Assembly (NCBI RefSeq): GCF_028993555.1 | Contig: NZ_CP118610.1 | Span: 682,001 to 746,000, forward strand | Length of the DNA stretch: 64,000 nucleotides | From: Ensifer adhaerens | Lineage (GTDB): Bacteria > Pseudomonadota > Alphaproteobacteria > Rhizobiales > Rhizobiaceae | Direction of reading: 5' to 3' | Shown here: positions 50,158-60,121 of the stretch, piece by piece | How positions within the stretch are numbered: the stretch's first letter is position 1 | How the letters are laid out: every line of letters starts with the position of its first letter | Notes under the pieces: generated by a model | What the model saw: only the letters and a program-made list of their open reading frames with translations | Told to the model about the DNA's origin: nothing | Database searches by the model: none | Made by a program: the position numbers and the translations under genes

Positions 50158-51720
50158 ATGGCCGCTTCAACTTCTTCCCCCGCAGATCTTTCCGCCGCCC
50201 TCGTTCTCGAGCCGGTCGCCTCTGCCGATTGGCTGGTGATCCTGCCGGTTGCCTGGTGCCTGGCGATCGGCGCGCTGCTGGTCATGCTGCGTCGAAAGAT
50301 CGACTGGCACCCTTACATCGCGGTCCTCGGCCTTACCGGCCTCGTTATCATCGACGTTCTGCTGCTTCGCCACGTGCTTGCAAGCGGCCCGGTAACGATG
50401 GTCATGGGGCGCTGGCTGCCGCCCTTCGGCATTGCCTTCACCGTCGACCTGACCGGTGCGCTCTTTGCGCTGACGGCCTCGGTGGTGGCGCTGGCTGGCG
50501 GGGTCTATTCGCTCTCCGATATCAACGACAGTGGCAGGCGCTACGGCTTCTATCCGTTCCTGATGCTGCTGATGGCCGGCGTTTCAGGCGCATTTCTGAC
50601 AGGCGACATCTTCAACCTCTACGTCTGGTTCGAGGTGCTGCTGATCTCGTCCTTCGGCCTGATTGTGCTCGGCTCCGAGCGCGAGCAGATCGACGGCGCG
50701 GTGAAATACGGCTTCCTCAATCTGGTCGCGACCACGCTGTTCCTGATCACAACAGGCTATCTCTATGCGAGCTTCGGCACGCTCAACATGGCCGATATCG
50801 CCCGCAAGGCAGAGGGCCTCGGCGGAACGGCGCCGCTGATGACGCTGACGGCGCTCTTCGTGCTGGCCTTCGGCATGAAGGCCGCGGCCTTCCCGGTCAA
50901 TTTCTGGCTGCCGGCCTCCTATCATACGCCGCGTGTGGTGGTCTCGGCGCTTTTCGCCGGCCTGCTCACCAAGGTCGGGATCTACGCGCTGATCCGCGTC
51001 ACTGTCATGCTGCTGCCTGTCCAGCGCGAGGAACTGAGCTTCCTCATTGCTCTTGCCGGCGCACTCACCATGCTCGTCGGTGCCTTCGGGGCGCTGGCGC
51101 AATCGGATTTCCGCCGCATGCTCGGCTATCTCGTGGTCTCCGGCATCGGCTCGATCCTCGCCGGTGTTGCCGTCGGCGGGCCGGGTGGCATTGGCGGTGC
51201 GATTTTCTACGCGCTGCATTCGATGCTCGTGATGACCGCGCTTTACTTCGCGTCGGGCGTTGCGGCCAAGCTCGGCGGCAGCTTTTCGCTTTCGTCGCTG
51301 GCGGGCCTTTATCGCCGCCACGCCGGATTTGCCGCGCTGACGCTCATGCTCGCCTTCGCCGTTTCCGGTCTGCCGCCATTCTCCGGCTTCTGGCCAAAGG
51401 TCATGCTGGTCAAGGCGGCGCTCGACATCGGCGCCTGGTGGCTGGCCGCAGCGCTGCTTCTCACCGGTTTCCTGACGACCATTGTCACCGGGCGTTTCTT
51501 CCTGCTGGCCTATTGGCGTGATGCGACGGCCGGGGACGGCGCGACGGCGTCCGCGACGATCTCGCCGGCGGCGCTGCTGCCGCTCACCGTCCTGGTCTTC
51601 CTGGTCCTGGCGATCGGTCTCTACCCGGAGTCGCTGCTTGCGACCATTCAAAGTGCTGCTGCCGGGCTTTCCGAGCCCTCGGCCTATTTGAACTCGGTGT
51701 TCCCGGGAGGTGCCCCGTGA
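50158..51720 (+). CDS. mrpD: Mrp antiporter subunit D (NuoM/N-like)
   Basis: A 520-residue protein with 14 helices, homologous to NuoN/NuoM. ESGRRYGFYP-type DSGRRYGFYPFLMLLMAGVS, KAAAFPVNFWLPASYHTPRV and FAGLLTKVGIYALIRV carry the conserved Lys and Glu of the proton path. The ATG at 50158 lies 7 bases after the mrpC stop; a TTG at 50140 overlapping mrpC is an alternative. It overlaps mrpE by four bases. Confidence 0.95.
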   Translation: MAASTSSPADLSAALVLEPVASADWLVILPVAWCLAIGALLVMLRRKIDWHPYIAVLGLTGLVIIDVLLLRHVLASGPVTMVMGRWLPPFGIAFTVDLTGALFALTASVVALAGGVYSLSDINDSGRRYGFYPFLMLLMAGVSGAFLTGDIFNLYVWFEVLLISSFGLIVLGSEREQIDGAVKYGFLNLVATTLFLITTGYLYASFGTLNMADIARKAEGLGGTAPLMTLTALFVLAFGMKAAAFPVNFWLPASYHTPRVVVSALFAGLLTKVGIYALIRVTVMLLPVQREELSFLIALAGALTMLVGAFGALAQSDFRRMLGYLVVSGIGSILAGVAVGGPGGIGGAIFYALHSMLVMTALYFASGVAAKLGGSFSLSSLAGLYRRHAGFAALTLMLAFAVSGLPPFSGFWPKVMLVKAALDIGAWWLAAALLLTGFLTTIVTGRFFLLAYWRDATAGDGATASATISPAALLPLTVLVFLVLAIGLYPESLLATIQSAAAGLSEPSAYLNSVFPGGAP

Positions 51721-52193
51721 CCAAGTTCTTCACCATCAACCTGGTGTTCACGGCAATCTGGGGCGCGATCAGTGCCAGTTTTTCGCCGGCCAATCTGATC
51801 CTCGGCTTCGTCGTCGGAGCGCTGTCGCTATGGCTGATCCGACGCGAACTCCAGCCTGTCACCTATCCGGTGCGTCCGCTCAAGCTCTTCCTTCTTACGG
51901 CCTTGTTTTTCAAGGAGTTGGCTATTTCGGCCACCAAGGTCGCGCTCATGGTCATCCAGCCGAAGATGAAGCTGAAGCCCGGCATCTTTGCCTATCCCCT
52001 GACGGTCAAGAGCGATTTCGAGATCGCGTTGCTCGCCAATCTCATCACGCTGACGCCTGGGACCCTGTCGGTCGACGTATCCGACGACCGCCGCACGCTC
52101 TATGTCCATGCGCTCGATTGCGCCGATCCGGGCGGCCTCAGGCGCGATATCGCCAATGGCTTTGAACGGCGGATAAAGGAGGCTTTCGAATGA
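51717..52193 (+). CDS. mrpE: Mrp antiporter subunit E
   Basis: A 158-residue protein with three N-terminal helices and the MnhE soluble domain ([28 protein letters not shown]). GTG start at 51717 within the mrpD stop. MrpE is needed for full assembly in other species. Confidence 0.93.
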   Translation: MTKFFTINLVFTAIWGAISASFSPANLILGFVVGALSLWLIRRELQPVTYPVRPLKLFLLTALFFKELAISATKVALMVIQPKMKLKPGIFAYPLTVKSDFEIALLANLITLTPGTLSVDVSDDRRTLYVHALDCADPGGLRRDIANGFERRIKEAFE

Positions 52194-52573
52194 GCCTGCC
52201 AGACCAGATCGAAGCGCTCGCTACGGGCTTCGCACTTATCGCGCTGTCAGTCGCCCTGCTGATTACTGTCTGGCGCATCATCCGCGGCCCGACATTGCCG
52301 GACCGCGTACTCGGCCTCGACATGCTGGTGGCGATCGCCATCGGCCTGATTGCCGTCGTCGCGATCCGCACCGGTTTCAATCTCTACATCGATATTGCCA
52401 TCGCCCTTGGCCTGGTCGGCTTTCTCGCGACCGTTGCCTTTGCTCGCTTCATTCTGGCCCGCGGGCTTTCGCCGGAGACAGCCAGCGTTGAGCGGAGCCC
52501 GCCTGAAGCAAAGCACGCGTCTGCACCAAGATCCAATGCGGTACGTCGCAAGCACAAGGGAGCGCGCCGTTGA
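52190..52573 (+). CDS. mrpF: Mrp antiporter subunit F
   Basis: A 127-residue three-helix protein with the MnhF motif [20 protein letters not shown]. The basic, proline-containing tail (after about residue 95) is longer than usual. Four-base overlaps join it to mrpE and mrpG. Confidence 0.93.
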   Translation: MSLPDQIEALATGFALIALSVALLITVWRIIRGPTLPDRVLGLDMLVAIAIGLIAVVAIRTGFNLYIDIAIALGLVGFLATVAFARFILARGLSPETASVERSPPEAKHASAPRSNAVRRKHKGARR

Positions 52574-52929
52574 CCCCCGCCCTTGAGATGGTCGTTGCCG
52601 TGTTGGTTGCCGCTCTTTTGATCGTCGGCGCGATCTTTTCGCTGCTTGCGGCAGTTGGCATCTTGCGTTTTCCCGATCTCTATACGCGTATGCATGCGGC
52701 GTCCAAGGCCGGCACCATAGGTTCTGGCCTGTTGCTGCTGGCGGCGGGCGTTCATTCTGTCGACGCGGCAATACTGATTCGGGCGCTTGCGGGTTTCTTC
52801 TTCTTCGTTCTGACTGCACCAATCTCGGCTCATCTCTTGGCAAAAGCCGCACATCAGGCCGGATACAAACTTACCAAGCTGTCAGTCGTAGATCAGCTTC
52901 CGCAAAAGGAAGAGCGACGTCATCGCTGA
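52570..52929 (+). CDS. mrpG: Mrp antiporter subunit G
   Basis: A 119-residue three-helix protein with the MnhG signature [20 protein letters not shown]. Starts at TTG 52570 in the mrpF stop (the plus-strand reading is TTGACC), and ends the seven-gene operon. No clear terminator follows. Confidence 0.92.
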   Translation: MTPALEMVVAVLVAALLIVGAIFSLLAAVGILRFPDLYTRMHAASKAGTIGSGLLLLAAGVHSVDAAILIRALAGFFFFVLTAPISAHLLAKAAHQAGYKLTKLSVVDQLPQKEERRHR

Positions 52930-53332
52930 TCGACAACATTTCTGAAACTGTATTTCAGAACTTTGCGATGCAGTGTGGCCATTTTAGCAATTTGGAGATA
53001 AAGTTGCTAAGTGTCGTCAAATTTATGTTTGGACATTTCACGCATCGATGTTAATCGAGTAATTGTAAAGTGTCGTCGTGGAAAATACTTTGATCTGAAA
53101 TTCCAGCTTGAGTTGTGAATGTTGGTTGTTGCTTTGAGAGTTCGGTCGTCCCGGTGACTCGGCAGCAGGTTTCGTAATCAAAATTCCTACTCTTGATATC
53201 GTGGCCGGCGTTTGTCCTTGCCGCGTTTGATGGTCCATCCCAAGGCAGCGAAGGCTTCCTGGCGGCTCTTGCAAGCGTTCCTCCCCCCGAGACGCCGTTT
53301 CGGGTTGTGCTGAAGTCCGATAGGAGAAAGAA
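52930..53332. promoter_or_regulatory. mucR upstream region, AT-rich
   Basis: 403 bases separate mrpG from mucR. The stretch 52960-53190 is clearly AT-rich compared with its surroundings, with several T-A steps (AAATTTATG, TAATTGTAAAG). MucR of S. meliloti is known to bind AT-rich DNA and to repress its own gene, so this is the likely autoregulatory region. No gene was recognised here. Confidence 0.5.
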
Positions 53333-53764
53333 ATGACTGAAACAGTGCTTGGCGCGAGCCACGAACTTCTGGTTGAACTGACGGCGGAAATTGTTGCCGC
53401 TTACGTCAGCAATCACGTGGTTCCCGTCGCCGAGCTTCCCACGCTGATCGCAGATGTGCACTCGGCGCTCAACAACACCGCGGCGCCGGCACCGGTCGTC
53501 ATTCCCATTGAAAAGCCGAAGCCGGCCGTGTCGGTTCGCAAGTCCGTCCAGGACGATCAGATCACCTGCCTCGAATGCGGCGGCACCTTCAAGTCGCTGA
53601 AGCGCCACCTGATGACCCACCACAACCTGTCGCCGGAAGAATATCGCGAGAAGTGGGACCTGCCGACCGACTACCCGATGGTCGCGCCCGCCTATGCAGA
53701 AGCACGCTCGCGCCTCGCCAAGGAAATGGGCCTCGGCCAGCGCCGCAAGCGCCGCGGCAAGTAA
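53333..53764 (+). CDS. mucR: MucR/Ros zinc-finger transcriptional regulator
   Basis: A 143-residue protein with the rhizobial N-terminus [20 protein letters not shown]. The prokaryotic C2H2 zinc finger is [19 protein letters not shown], followed by [20 protein letters not shown]. The layout and length match S. meliloti MucR, a regulator of exopolysaccharide, motility and symbiosis. The ATG at 53333 follows AGGAGAAAG. A bidirectional terminator follows. Confidence 0.97.
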   Translation: MTETVLGASHELLVELTAEIVAAYVSNHVVPVAELPTLIADVHSALNNTAAPAPVVIPIEKPKPAVSVRKSVQDDQITCLECGGTFKSLKRHLMTHHNLSPEEYREKWDLPTDYPMVAPAYAEARSRLAKEMGLGQRRKRRGK

Positions 53765-53834
53765 GCTCAACGCCCCGCTGAAGATGTGGGCAGCCAGTGG
53801 CGGCTGCTCGGTTGCGGGGAGAGGAATCCAATCA

Positions 53835-53864
53835 CAAAGGCCGGGTCTCAGCGCCCGGCCTTTG
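53835..53864. terminator. Bidirectional terminator after mucR
   Basis: CAAAGGCCGGG (53835-53845) and CCCGGCCTTTG (53854-53864) form an 11-bp stem with an 8-base loop. The stem is between converging mucR (stop 53764) and the PEP mutase-like gene (stop 53875). Confidence 0.85.
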
Positions 53865-53874
53865 TGTTGGCGGT

Positions 53875-54678
53875 TCAAAAATATGCGTTGACCTCCGGAT
53901 AGGGCGCCGCTCTGTCATAGAGCGGCTCGGACCGCCCGTCGGCGAGGAAACCCGCCACCAATGTCGACGTCTGCGCCCATAGCGTCTGGGGGATCCATGA
54001 CCCGACGCTGATCCGAGATACACCAAGTGCGGAGAGTTCGCCTGCGGGAGGCAATCCGGGCCAGGCAATGACGTTCAACAGCAGCTCAGTGCCCTTCGCA
54101 ATCTCCCGAATCTCGGTCCGGTCGGTCACACCGAGTACGAACAGGCCGTCGGCTCCCGCATCCCGGTACTGTCTGGCGCGGGCAAGTACCTCCTCGACAC
54201 GGTCATGAGCGGGCGCGACCGCTCGGGTGTAAAGGTCGGTGCGCGCGTTGATGTAGATCCCGATACCGAGCCGCTCCGCCGTCTCTCGGGCCTGCTCGAT
54301 CTTGCGGCAGAGCAGGTCCGGCGTGCCGATCCCGTCCTGGATGTTGAATCCAATCGCGCCGGCCTGGATGAATCGGGCAGTGGTCAGAGCCATCTCCTTC
54401 GATTCGTCGATGTAGCCCGCTTCAATGTCGACGCTGAGTGGTACATTGATGACGCGGACGATCGCCGCAACGGTTGCAAGATGCCGATCCAGGGGGAGGA
54501 CGTCGCCGTCGCGGTAGCCATGTGACCACGCGACACCGGCACTGGTCGTCGCGATGGCACGGGCACCGTGGCTCTCGATCAAGAGCGCGCTGCCTGCATC
54601 CCACGCGTTCGGTAGTCGCAGCGGTTCCGATTGGCGATGAAGAGCGTGGAATATTGCGGCGTTATCGTTGCAGTTCAA
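53875..54678 (-). CDS. Isocitrate lyase/PEP mutase family protein, TTG start
   Basis: A 267-residue TIM-barrel enzyme. LRLPNAWDAGSALLIE and VDIEAGYIDESKEMA provide the metal site, with NARTDLY and GADGLFVLGV. The family cuts or rearranges C-C and P-C bonds (2-methylisocitrate lyase, phosphonomutase); the true substrate is unknown. TTG at 54678 has AAGGAGG six bases upstream. It is divergent from a LysR regulator. Confidence 0.88.
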   Translation of the reverse strand: MNCNDNAAIFHALHRQSEPLRLPNAWDAGSALLIESHGARAIATTSAGVAWSHGYRDGDVLPLDRHLATVAAIVRVINVPLSVDIEAGYIDESKEMALTTARFIQAGAIGFNIQDGIGTPDLLCRKIEQARETAERLGIGIYINARTDLYTRAVAPAHDRVEEVLARARQYRDAGADGLFVLGVTDRTEIREIAKGTELLLNVIAWPGLPPAGELSALGVSRISVGSWIPQTLWAQTSTLVAGFLADGRSEPLYDRAAPYPEVNAYF

Positions 54679-54771
54679 GGGGACCTCCTTTGGAAGAAGG
54701 CCACTCTTCGCAATTGCTACGCCTGAGGATAATAGTTAGTTTTTTCAGGCATTCATTCCGGAGGGGAAGTA

Positions 54772-55704
54772 ATGGAAGGGCCGCCGTTGCATCTGGTGCA
54801 GGCCTTTGTCGCCGTGGTCAGGCACCACAGCTTCGCAAAGGCGGCACTCGATCTCAACATGACGCCGTCCTCCGTCAGTCGGCTCATCAAAACGCTGGAA
54901 CGGCAGATCGGTGTTTTGTTGATCAATCGTACGACGAGAGCAATGTCCCTGACGGATGCGGGGCAGCGCTATTTCAGCGACTGCGCAGCGGCCTTGCAGC
55001 AACTTCACCATGCGCATCAAAGGGCTCGCAATGAGCAGGATCTGCCAACCGGCACACTCAAGCTCAGCGTATCCGTCTCCTTCGGGCGCGCTCACGTCGT
55101 ACCGCACCTGTCGGCGTTCATGGCTGCTTACCCGCAACTGCAACTCGACCTCCTGATGACCGACCGATATGTCGATCTCGTCGCCGAGGGAGTGGCCGTC
55201 GCAATTCGTATCGGCAATCTCCAGGACTCGACGTTGATCGCGCGCAAGCTCCTTCGCAACCGTCGAATTCTCGTGGCCTCGCCAGCCTATCTCGCCATTC
55301 ACGGTGACCCGACGGAGGTCGACGAGCTCAAACGGCATGAATGCGTCGTGTCGACAGCGAACCACGACGGTGAGGTTTGGCGGTTGTTCGGCCCGACCGG
55401 CGAACGGTCCTTTCGGCCGCACGGGAGGATGCGCGCGGACAACGGAGATGCCGTCCATCAGTTGGCCATTGATGGTCAAGGGATCGCCTTCCATTCTGAA
55501 GTGACGATGGCGCCATCGATACGCGCCGGCAAACTCGTTCAAATACTGCCCCGTTGGACCGGAAGAGAAACGGGCGTCTATTGTATCTGCCCATCCCGCC
55601 CCATGGGGCCGTCGGCCAAGGCATTGATTGATTTTCTCACGGGCCGTTGGAAGGACGCCGCGGTATCGGGCATGGTCGACCAACTGGCGGAAGACGGTGT
55701 CTAG
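54772..55704 (+). CDS. LysR family transcriptional regulator
   Basis: A 310-residue LysR protein (VRHHSFAKAALDLNMTPSSV in the HTH; GTLKLSVSVSFGRAHVVPHL in the effector domain). It is divergent from the PEP mutase-like gene, which it likely regulates. The 93-base region between them contains GCAATTGC. Ligand unknown. Confidence 0.9.
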   Translation: MEGPPLHLVQAFVAVVRHHSFAKAALDLNMTPSSVSRLIKTLERQIGVLLINRTTRAMSLTDAGQRYFSDCAAALQQLHHAHQRARNEQDLPTGTLKLSVSVSFGRAHVVPHLSAFMAAYPQLQLDLLMTDRYVDLVAEGVAVAIRIGNLQDSTLIARKLLRNRRILVASPAYLAIHGDPTEVDELKRHECVVSTANHDGEVWRLFGPTGERSFRPHGRMRADNGDAVHQLAIDGQGIAFHSEVTMAPSIRAGKLVQILPRWTGRETGVYCICPSRPMGPSAKALIDFLTGRWKDAAVSGMVDQLAEDGV

Positions 55705-55938
55705 CGCCTGTGTGGGGCGCTGGCAGGGCACGGCGTCGGTTTGCGCCGTGTCGCGCTCGAGCCCGCATGGGTTCCAAAGGCAGCTTTCGTTCGATGCCTG
55801 GACTTCGGCCAAAATAGACGCCGGGTGCGCCGCGAGGAACCCTTAGCTCTGGCACATCAGCATCCCAAAGCCCGGCCTTGGCGGCTAAACGCCTGCGAGG
55901 TTGGCGCTTTTGGGGGCAATGTTCCGGAGTGCCTTGTA

Positions 55939-56361
55939 TCAGGCGGCCAGCCGCAGCTCCGCTTCGTTCTTGATACGGCGGATCATCGAACGCAGGCCGT
56001 TGGCGCGCTGCGTCGACAGGTGCTCGATAAGGCCGATCTTGCCGAAGGTATCGATGGCATCGATCTTGGCGATCTGCGAGGCAAGTTTGCCGGAGTAGAT
56101 CGCAAGCACGATCGCGACCAGGCCGCGCACGATATGCGCATCCGACTCACCTTCGAAGGTCAGGACGGGGTCCTCCGGATTGCCGCCCGTCTGGGTGACG
56201 AGCCAGACCTGGCTGGCGCAGCCCTGAACCTTGTTTTCCTGCGTCCGCTTGGCTTCCGGCATCTCCGGCAACGCCTTGCCGAGTTCGATCACGTAACGAT
56301 AGCGATCCTCCCACTCGTCGAGGAAGGCGAAATCGTCGATGATCTGGTCAAGCGTCGTCAT
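55939..56361 (-). CDS. sufE: Cysteine desulfuration protein SufE
   Basis: A 140-residue protein with the SufE signature, VQGCASQVW, where Cys48 accepts sulfur from SufS. FAFLDEWEDRYRYVIELGKA and LRSMIRRIKNEA also match. Takes part in Fe-S cluster assembly; the main suf genes are not in the window. ATG at 56361. Confidence 0.93.
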   Translation of the reverse strand: MTTLDQIIDDFAFLDEWEDRYRYVIELGKALPEMPEAKRTQENKVQGCASQVWLVTQTGGNPEDPVLTFEGESDAHIVRGLVAIVLAIYSGKLASQIAKIDAIDTFGKIGLIEHLSTQRANGLRSMIRRIKNEAELRLAA

Positions 56362-56546
56362 GGTCCGGGTCCAGTATTCAGGGGATTATACGCCCGCCGG
56401 CCCTTGCCGCGAACGAGCTTTGTCCCTGTCCATGCCCCTTTGCCATCAGGCATGCGGGCTTTCAGCCCTCATATAGGGGATGGCAAGCCCATTGAGAACC
56501 GTCAAATGCGGTTCTCCTGGAGGTCGGCAGCATTTCGGTGGCTCGG

Positions 56547-57236
56547 TCAGATCGAAACGCTTGACGGGAAGGTGAAGGCATTCCCGGCGCTCGTGTCGAT
56601 CCCACCGAGCTTGCCCACGGCCGCCGACAAAGCATGGCCGGCCGCACGTGCATCATCGGCGTCAGGGGCAGATCCCTCGCTGCGTAATTCCTGCTCTGCC
56701 TTTCGCAATAGCTGCTTTATCTGCTCGGCAACCGATTTGAGTTCGGCAGCCACTTTCGTGCTGGCGCCGGACTCAGCGTCGTCGTCGCTGAATTCACGAT
56801 AGGCGCGCTCCGCGAAGTTTGCCGGTTCAAGGGAAGCGGCTGCATCGTTTCCGGCGACGGCACCTTCCGTTTGCGCACTGCCGGCATCTGCCAGGGCGGC
56901 CACGGCCGCAGCGGAGACAACACCGCTTGCCGCTGCACTACCGTCCGCGCCGGCTAACTGCTGGGCGGCGGTGCCGAGTTGCTGAGCGAGTTGCTTGGCG
57001 AGCCTTGCGAGCGTTTCCGGATCCGACGCGAAGAACCGGAGCATGCGAAGCTGCTCCTTGATGTCGTCAAGCTTCTTCTTCGCCGCAGCGGCGCGGTTGC
57101 CAGCGTCTTCGTCAGTGCCAAGGAGCAATGCGGCTGATGCCGGGCTCTTGCCTTCGACGGGTTCGCTGGCGGGTGACGCGCCGGGTGTCGTCGGTCGCGT
57201 CACGCCCGCATTCGAAAAAAGCCCGTAGATCTGCAT
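56547..57236 (-). CDS. Hypothetical protein, Ala-rich, coiled-coil
   Basis: A 229-residue soluble protein rich in Ala, Ser and Glu. KKKLDDIKEQLRMLRFFASD, LARLAKQLAQQLGTAAQQLA and AAELKSVAEQIKQLLRKAEQ are amphipathic helices likely to form coiled coils. No signal peptide. Family not recognised. It stands between sufE and the DUF5330 gene on the same strand. Confidence 0.75.
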   Translation of the reverse strand: MQIYGLFSNAGVTRPTTPGASPASEPVEGKSPASAALLLGTDEDAGNRAAAAKKKLDDIKEQLRMLRFFASDPETLARLAKQLAQQLGTAAQQLAGADGSAAASGVVSAAAVAALADAGSAQTEGAVAGNDAAASLEPANFAERAYREFSDDDAESGASTKVAAELKSVAEQIKQLLRKAEQELRSEGSAPDADDARAAGHALSAAVGKLGGIDTSAGNAFTFPSSVSI

Positions 57237-57319
57237 TGGGGTGCCTCCGCTTGCCGTGCGGCGGACCTAAGCAGCCACGGCTTGTGTGTGGCTGGCTCTC
57301 AATCGATCAGCAGTTGCGC

Positions 57320-57359
57320 AAAAAAGAAAACGCCGCGAGGGGATGGGATCCACGCGGCG
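57320..57359 (-). terminator. Terminator of the DUF5330 gene
   Basis: On the minus strand, CGCCGCG (57359-57353) pairs with CGCGGCG (57337-57331), followed by TTTTCTTTTTT (57330-57320). It lies 87 bases after the stop at 57446. Confidence 0.8.
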
Positions 57360-57445
57360 GCCACGACAGGGCGGCAAGTCAGGCAGTTAAGTTGCGAATG
57401 GGGTGGATGGTCGACCCGTCGGTCTCGACCGAGCGCTCGGCTTGG

Positions 57446-57910
57446 TTACTGGATGATCGCGGCCTTGGGATCGAGGCGCTTTTCCGGAACGGGCGTGCGC
57501 TTGAAGACAGGCTCTGCATCGATGGTGCTGACCTCGGTGGCCGGGGCTGCCAGATCGGCCGCCGGCTTGACCGTGCCGGTCATTACCGGTGTGACCGTGC
57601 CGGTCATCACCTTGGCATCGGGCTGATCGGTTTCGGCAAACTGGGTATCCAGGAACTCATAGGCGATACGAGCGCCTTCGCGAGCCCGGTGGCCGAGGGC
57701 GACGAAGGTCTCCGCGCCCTTCTCGCAAATGTCAGGCTTCTGGATGCAGATGGCGCTGATGTATTGGAAAGCCTCATTGGCGGCGGCGAAGGTGTCACCA
57801 AGCTCGACCTTGGGAGCGTGTTCAAGCTTCTGCGAGCTCGACGGATCGAGGAATGGCAGCAGCACCAGCACCAGCGAAAACCAGAATGTCGCCTTGATGA
57901 GAAACCACAT
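57446..57910 (-). CDS. DUF5330 family protein
   Basis: A 154-residue protein with an N-terminal helix (MWFLIKATFWFSLVLVLLPF). The DUF5330 core AFQYISAICIQKPDICEKGA holds two Cys, probably disulfide-bonded in the periplasm. An internal duplication, VMTGTVTPVMTGTV, and a Pro-rich tail follow. Function unknown. ATG at 57910. Confidence 0.82.
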   Translation of the reverse strand: MWFLIKATFWFSLVLVLLPFLDPSSSQKLEHAPKVELGDTFAAANEAFQYISAICIQKPDICEKGAETFVALGHRAREGARIAYEFLDTQFAETDQPDAKVMTGTVTPVMTGTVKPAADLAAPATEVSTIDAEPVFKRTPVPEKRLDPKAAIIQ

Positions 57911-58534
57911 GTTCTGCCCATCCTTCGTTCAGCTGCCTGAGCTCACCAGTCTTCTAGCCGGCTTTTGTGCCTTCGGCATCCCGCAGCGTCGTCGTATCCC
58001 CTGATACCCGTTCACGCTGCCGTCGTTTCCTTAGGGAACCTGCCGCTTTCAATGCAGCGTCCGGCCCTTCGTTGACACCGACACTAGGGTGGGAATCACA
58101 AGACGGCTTTTCAAAATCGACCGGCATTTGCTTCAAATTTTAATGAAATGCCGTCGTCGCGTGCTTTGCCGCGCATTTGTGTCGCATTTTAGCTTTCGCC
58201 GTTAAGGTTCGTGGCAGGGCCCTGTGTGCGAAGCCCGGAAGCGTCGGCGGTGGCGTGCCGGCAGGCGCGCCACAATCGTTAACGCCGTCCAGAAAATGCA
58301 CAGAAATCCGTTGCTTACGCCCCGTTAACCACAAGAAATGAAGGTCGCTCGATTTGCTCCAAATCGGGATTTTTCGGCGGTTTCGCACCGTTCCGGCACG
58401 GGCGCGTTTATTCTTTCATTAAGCCGGGGATGCGAGATTCCGACATGTCACGAGGCGGTCTGAATCGCGGTTTTCAATTAGGGAAAATCGGGTGCGCCAG
58501 CCTCGCAAGAACAACAAATTTAGCAGGGTAAAGC
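57911..58534. other. Long intergenic region upstream of the divJ-like gene
   Basis: 624 bases without a convincing gene. GTTAA elements occur at 58201-58205, 58278-58283 (GTTAAC) and 58324-58331 (GTTAACCA). They resemble CtrA half-sites, but none is paired at the canonical 7-base spacing. The kinase promoter must lie here, as must that of the DUF5330 gene. Confidence 0.5.
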
Positions 58535-60121
58535 GTGAGCGTATTGCGTAACATGGCTGGCAGATGGGCGTCCCGCGTGGACGAGATCGCGGCCCTGTGG
58601 CTGCCCCGTCGTGAGGCTTCTTCGCTCGCCGGACGCCGCGATACGAAACGGCTGCGTACTGTTGCTGCCATGTCTTTGACAACGCTGCCGGTGGCGCCGC
58701 TCGCCCTGTCGCTCGCCATGCCGGTGTCCTCGGCCCTGCCGCTCGGCACGGCGCTTTGGGCTTCCGCTTCGCTATTGGCGGCAGCCGTTGCGATCGCGCG
58801 CGGACGAGCGCCGGAAGCTGCGGCGTCGATTCCGGCCGATCCCGTTCTCCCGGACCTCTCGGCAGCCTATGATCTGTTTGCAGGCCTCGTCACCGTGCAT
58901 GACCTGCGCGGCAATGTTCTTTCCGTGCATGGGCGCGATGCGGCCGAGCACCTGACGCTGATGCGCGATCCGGCGGGCCGCGGTTTCATCGAGCAGATTC
59001 ATGTCTCCGACCGTATTACGTTCCTGAGCGCGATCGACATCCTTCGCCAGGGCGGCGACCGGGCGACGGTCGATATCCGCATCGAACGGCGGACCTTGCC
59101 GATCGAAGGCGAACAGTTCGTATACATGTCCTGCGAACTGGCGCCGCTGCGTGATCGTGACGGCAACTTGACGGCAATCCTTGCGCAGTCGCGCGATGTC
59201 TCTCAGGAAGCAGGCCTGCGCGCCGAGGCGGCGGCCCGGACGGCCGAAGCCGAGTCCGCGAACGACGCCAAGACCCGTTTCCTCGCCGCCGTCAGCCACG
59301 AGTTGCGCACGCCACTCAATGCCATCCTCGGTTTTTCCGACGTGCTGGCCGGCGAGTATTTCGGCAAGCTCGAGAACGATCGCCAGCGCGAATATGTGGG
59401 GCTCATCCACAAGTCGGGCGAACATCTGCTCTCCGTCGTCAACACCATGCTCGACATGAGCAAGATCGAGGCGGGCCGTTACGAGCTCATGCCCGAGCCT
59501 TTCCGCGTCGCCGAGGCGGTTGCCGCCTGCGAAGCGATGCTGTCGCACCAGGCCGCGGAAAAGGGCGTCAAGCTCGTCAGCCGCGTCACCCGCGGTATAG
59601 GCGAAGTCAATGCCGACCAGCGCGCGTTCCAGCAGGTTCTCATCAATCTGGTCGGAAACGCCGTGAAGTTCACCGATCACGGCGGTGTCGTGACGATCGA
59701 CGCCGAAGTGGATGGTGCGATGCTGAAGCTTTCGGTCAGCGACACCGGCATCGGTATCGCCGCCGACAAGCTGGAGCTTCTCGGTCAACCTTTTGTCCAG
59801 ATCCAGAACGACTATACCCGCCGCTACGAAGGCACGGGTCTCGGCCTTTCGCTGGTCAAGGGCCTCGTTGCGCTTCATGGTGGCGACCTCACGATTCGCA
59901 GCCGCGAGGGCGAGGGGACTGTCATCGTCGTGACGATACCGCGCGACGGTTCTGGCATTGCCATTGCCGAGCAGGAGGAGCAGCGTTCGCCGGTGACGGT
60001 GGAATTCCCGCCGCGCCTGCGCGACGGAGAAACGAGGCCGGCCGCCGAAGGAGGGCGGTCCGAGGACGTTGGTTTGAACGAGGAACGGGGATATGGCGCC
60101 GCGCAAGCGAAAACAGCCTGA
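58535..60121 (+). CDS. divJ: DivJ/PleC-type sensor histidine kinase
   Basis: A 528-residue kinase. Two hydrophobic segments (about 44-63 and 69-88) precede a PAS-like domain (about 110-220). A HisKA domain, FLAAVSHELRTPLNAILGFS, has the phospho-His, and a HATPase domain carries QVLINLVGNAVKFTDHGG, DTGIGIAADKL and GTGLGLSLVKGLVALHGG. It resembles DivJ/PleC, which phosphorylate or dephosphorylate DivK in alphaproteobacterial cell-cycle control. Its closeness to mucR matches my memory of the S. meliloti divJ locus. It could instead be another PdhS-family kinase. It overlaps the next gene by 29 bases. Confidence 0.75.
   Translation: MSVLRNMAGRWASRVDEIAALWLPRREASSLAGRRDTKRLRTVAAMSLTTLPVAPLALSLAMPVSSALPLGTALWASASLLAAAVAIARGRAPEAAASIPADPVLPDLSAAYDLFAGLVTVHDLRGNVLSVHGRDAAEHLTLMRDPAGRGFIEQIHVSDRITFLSAIDILRQGGDRATVDIRIERRTLPIEGEQFVYMSCELAPLRDRDGNLTAILAQSRDVSQEAGLRAEAAARTAEAESANDAKTRFLAAVSHELRTPLNAILGFSDVLAGEYFGKLENDRQREYVGLIHKSGEHLLSVVNTMLDMSKIEAGRYELMPEPFRVAEAVAACEAMLSHQAAEKGVKLVSRVTRGIGEVNADQRAFQQVLINLVGNAVKFTDHGGVVTIDAEVDGAMLKLSVSDTGIGIAADKLELLGQPFVQIQNDYTRRYEGTGLGLSLVKGLVALHGGDLTIRSREGEGTVIVVTIPRDGSGIAIAEQEEQRSPVTVEFPPRLRDGETRPAAEGGRSEDVGLNEERGYGAAQAKTA

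Noticed and set aside
53051..53878. Minus-strand open frame covering mucR
   Set aside because: mucR is near-identical to known MucR; the opposite frame has no recognisable domain.
57446..57910. The repeated VMTGTV stretch as a possible mobile repeat
   Set aside because: It is a two-copy in-frame duplication inside one gene, without copies elsewhere in the window.
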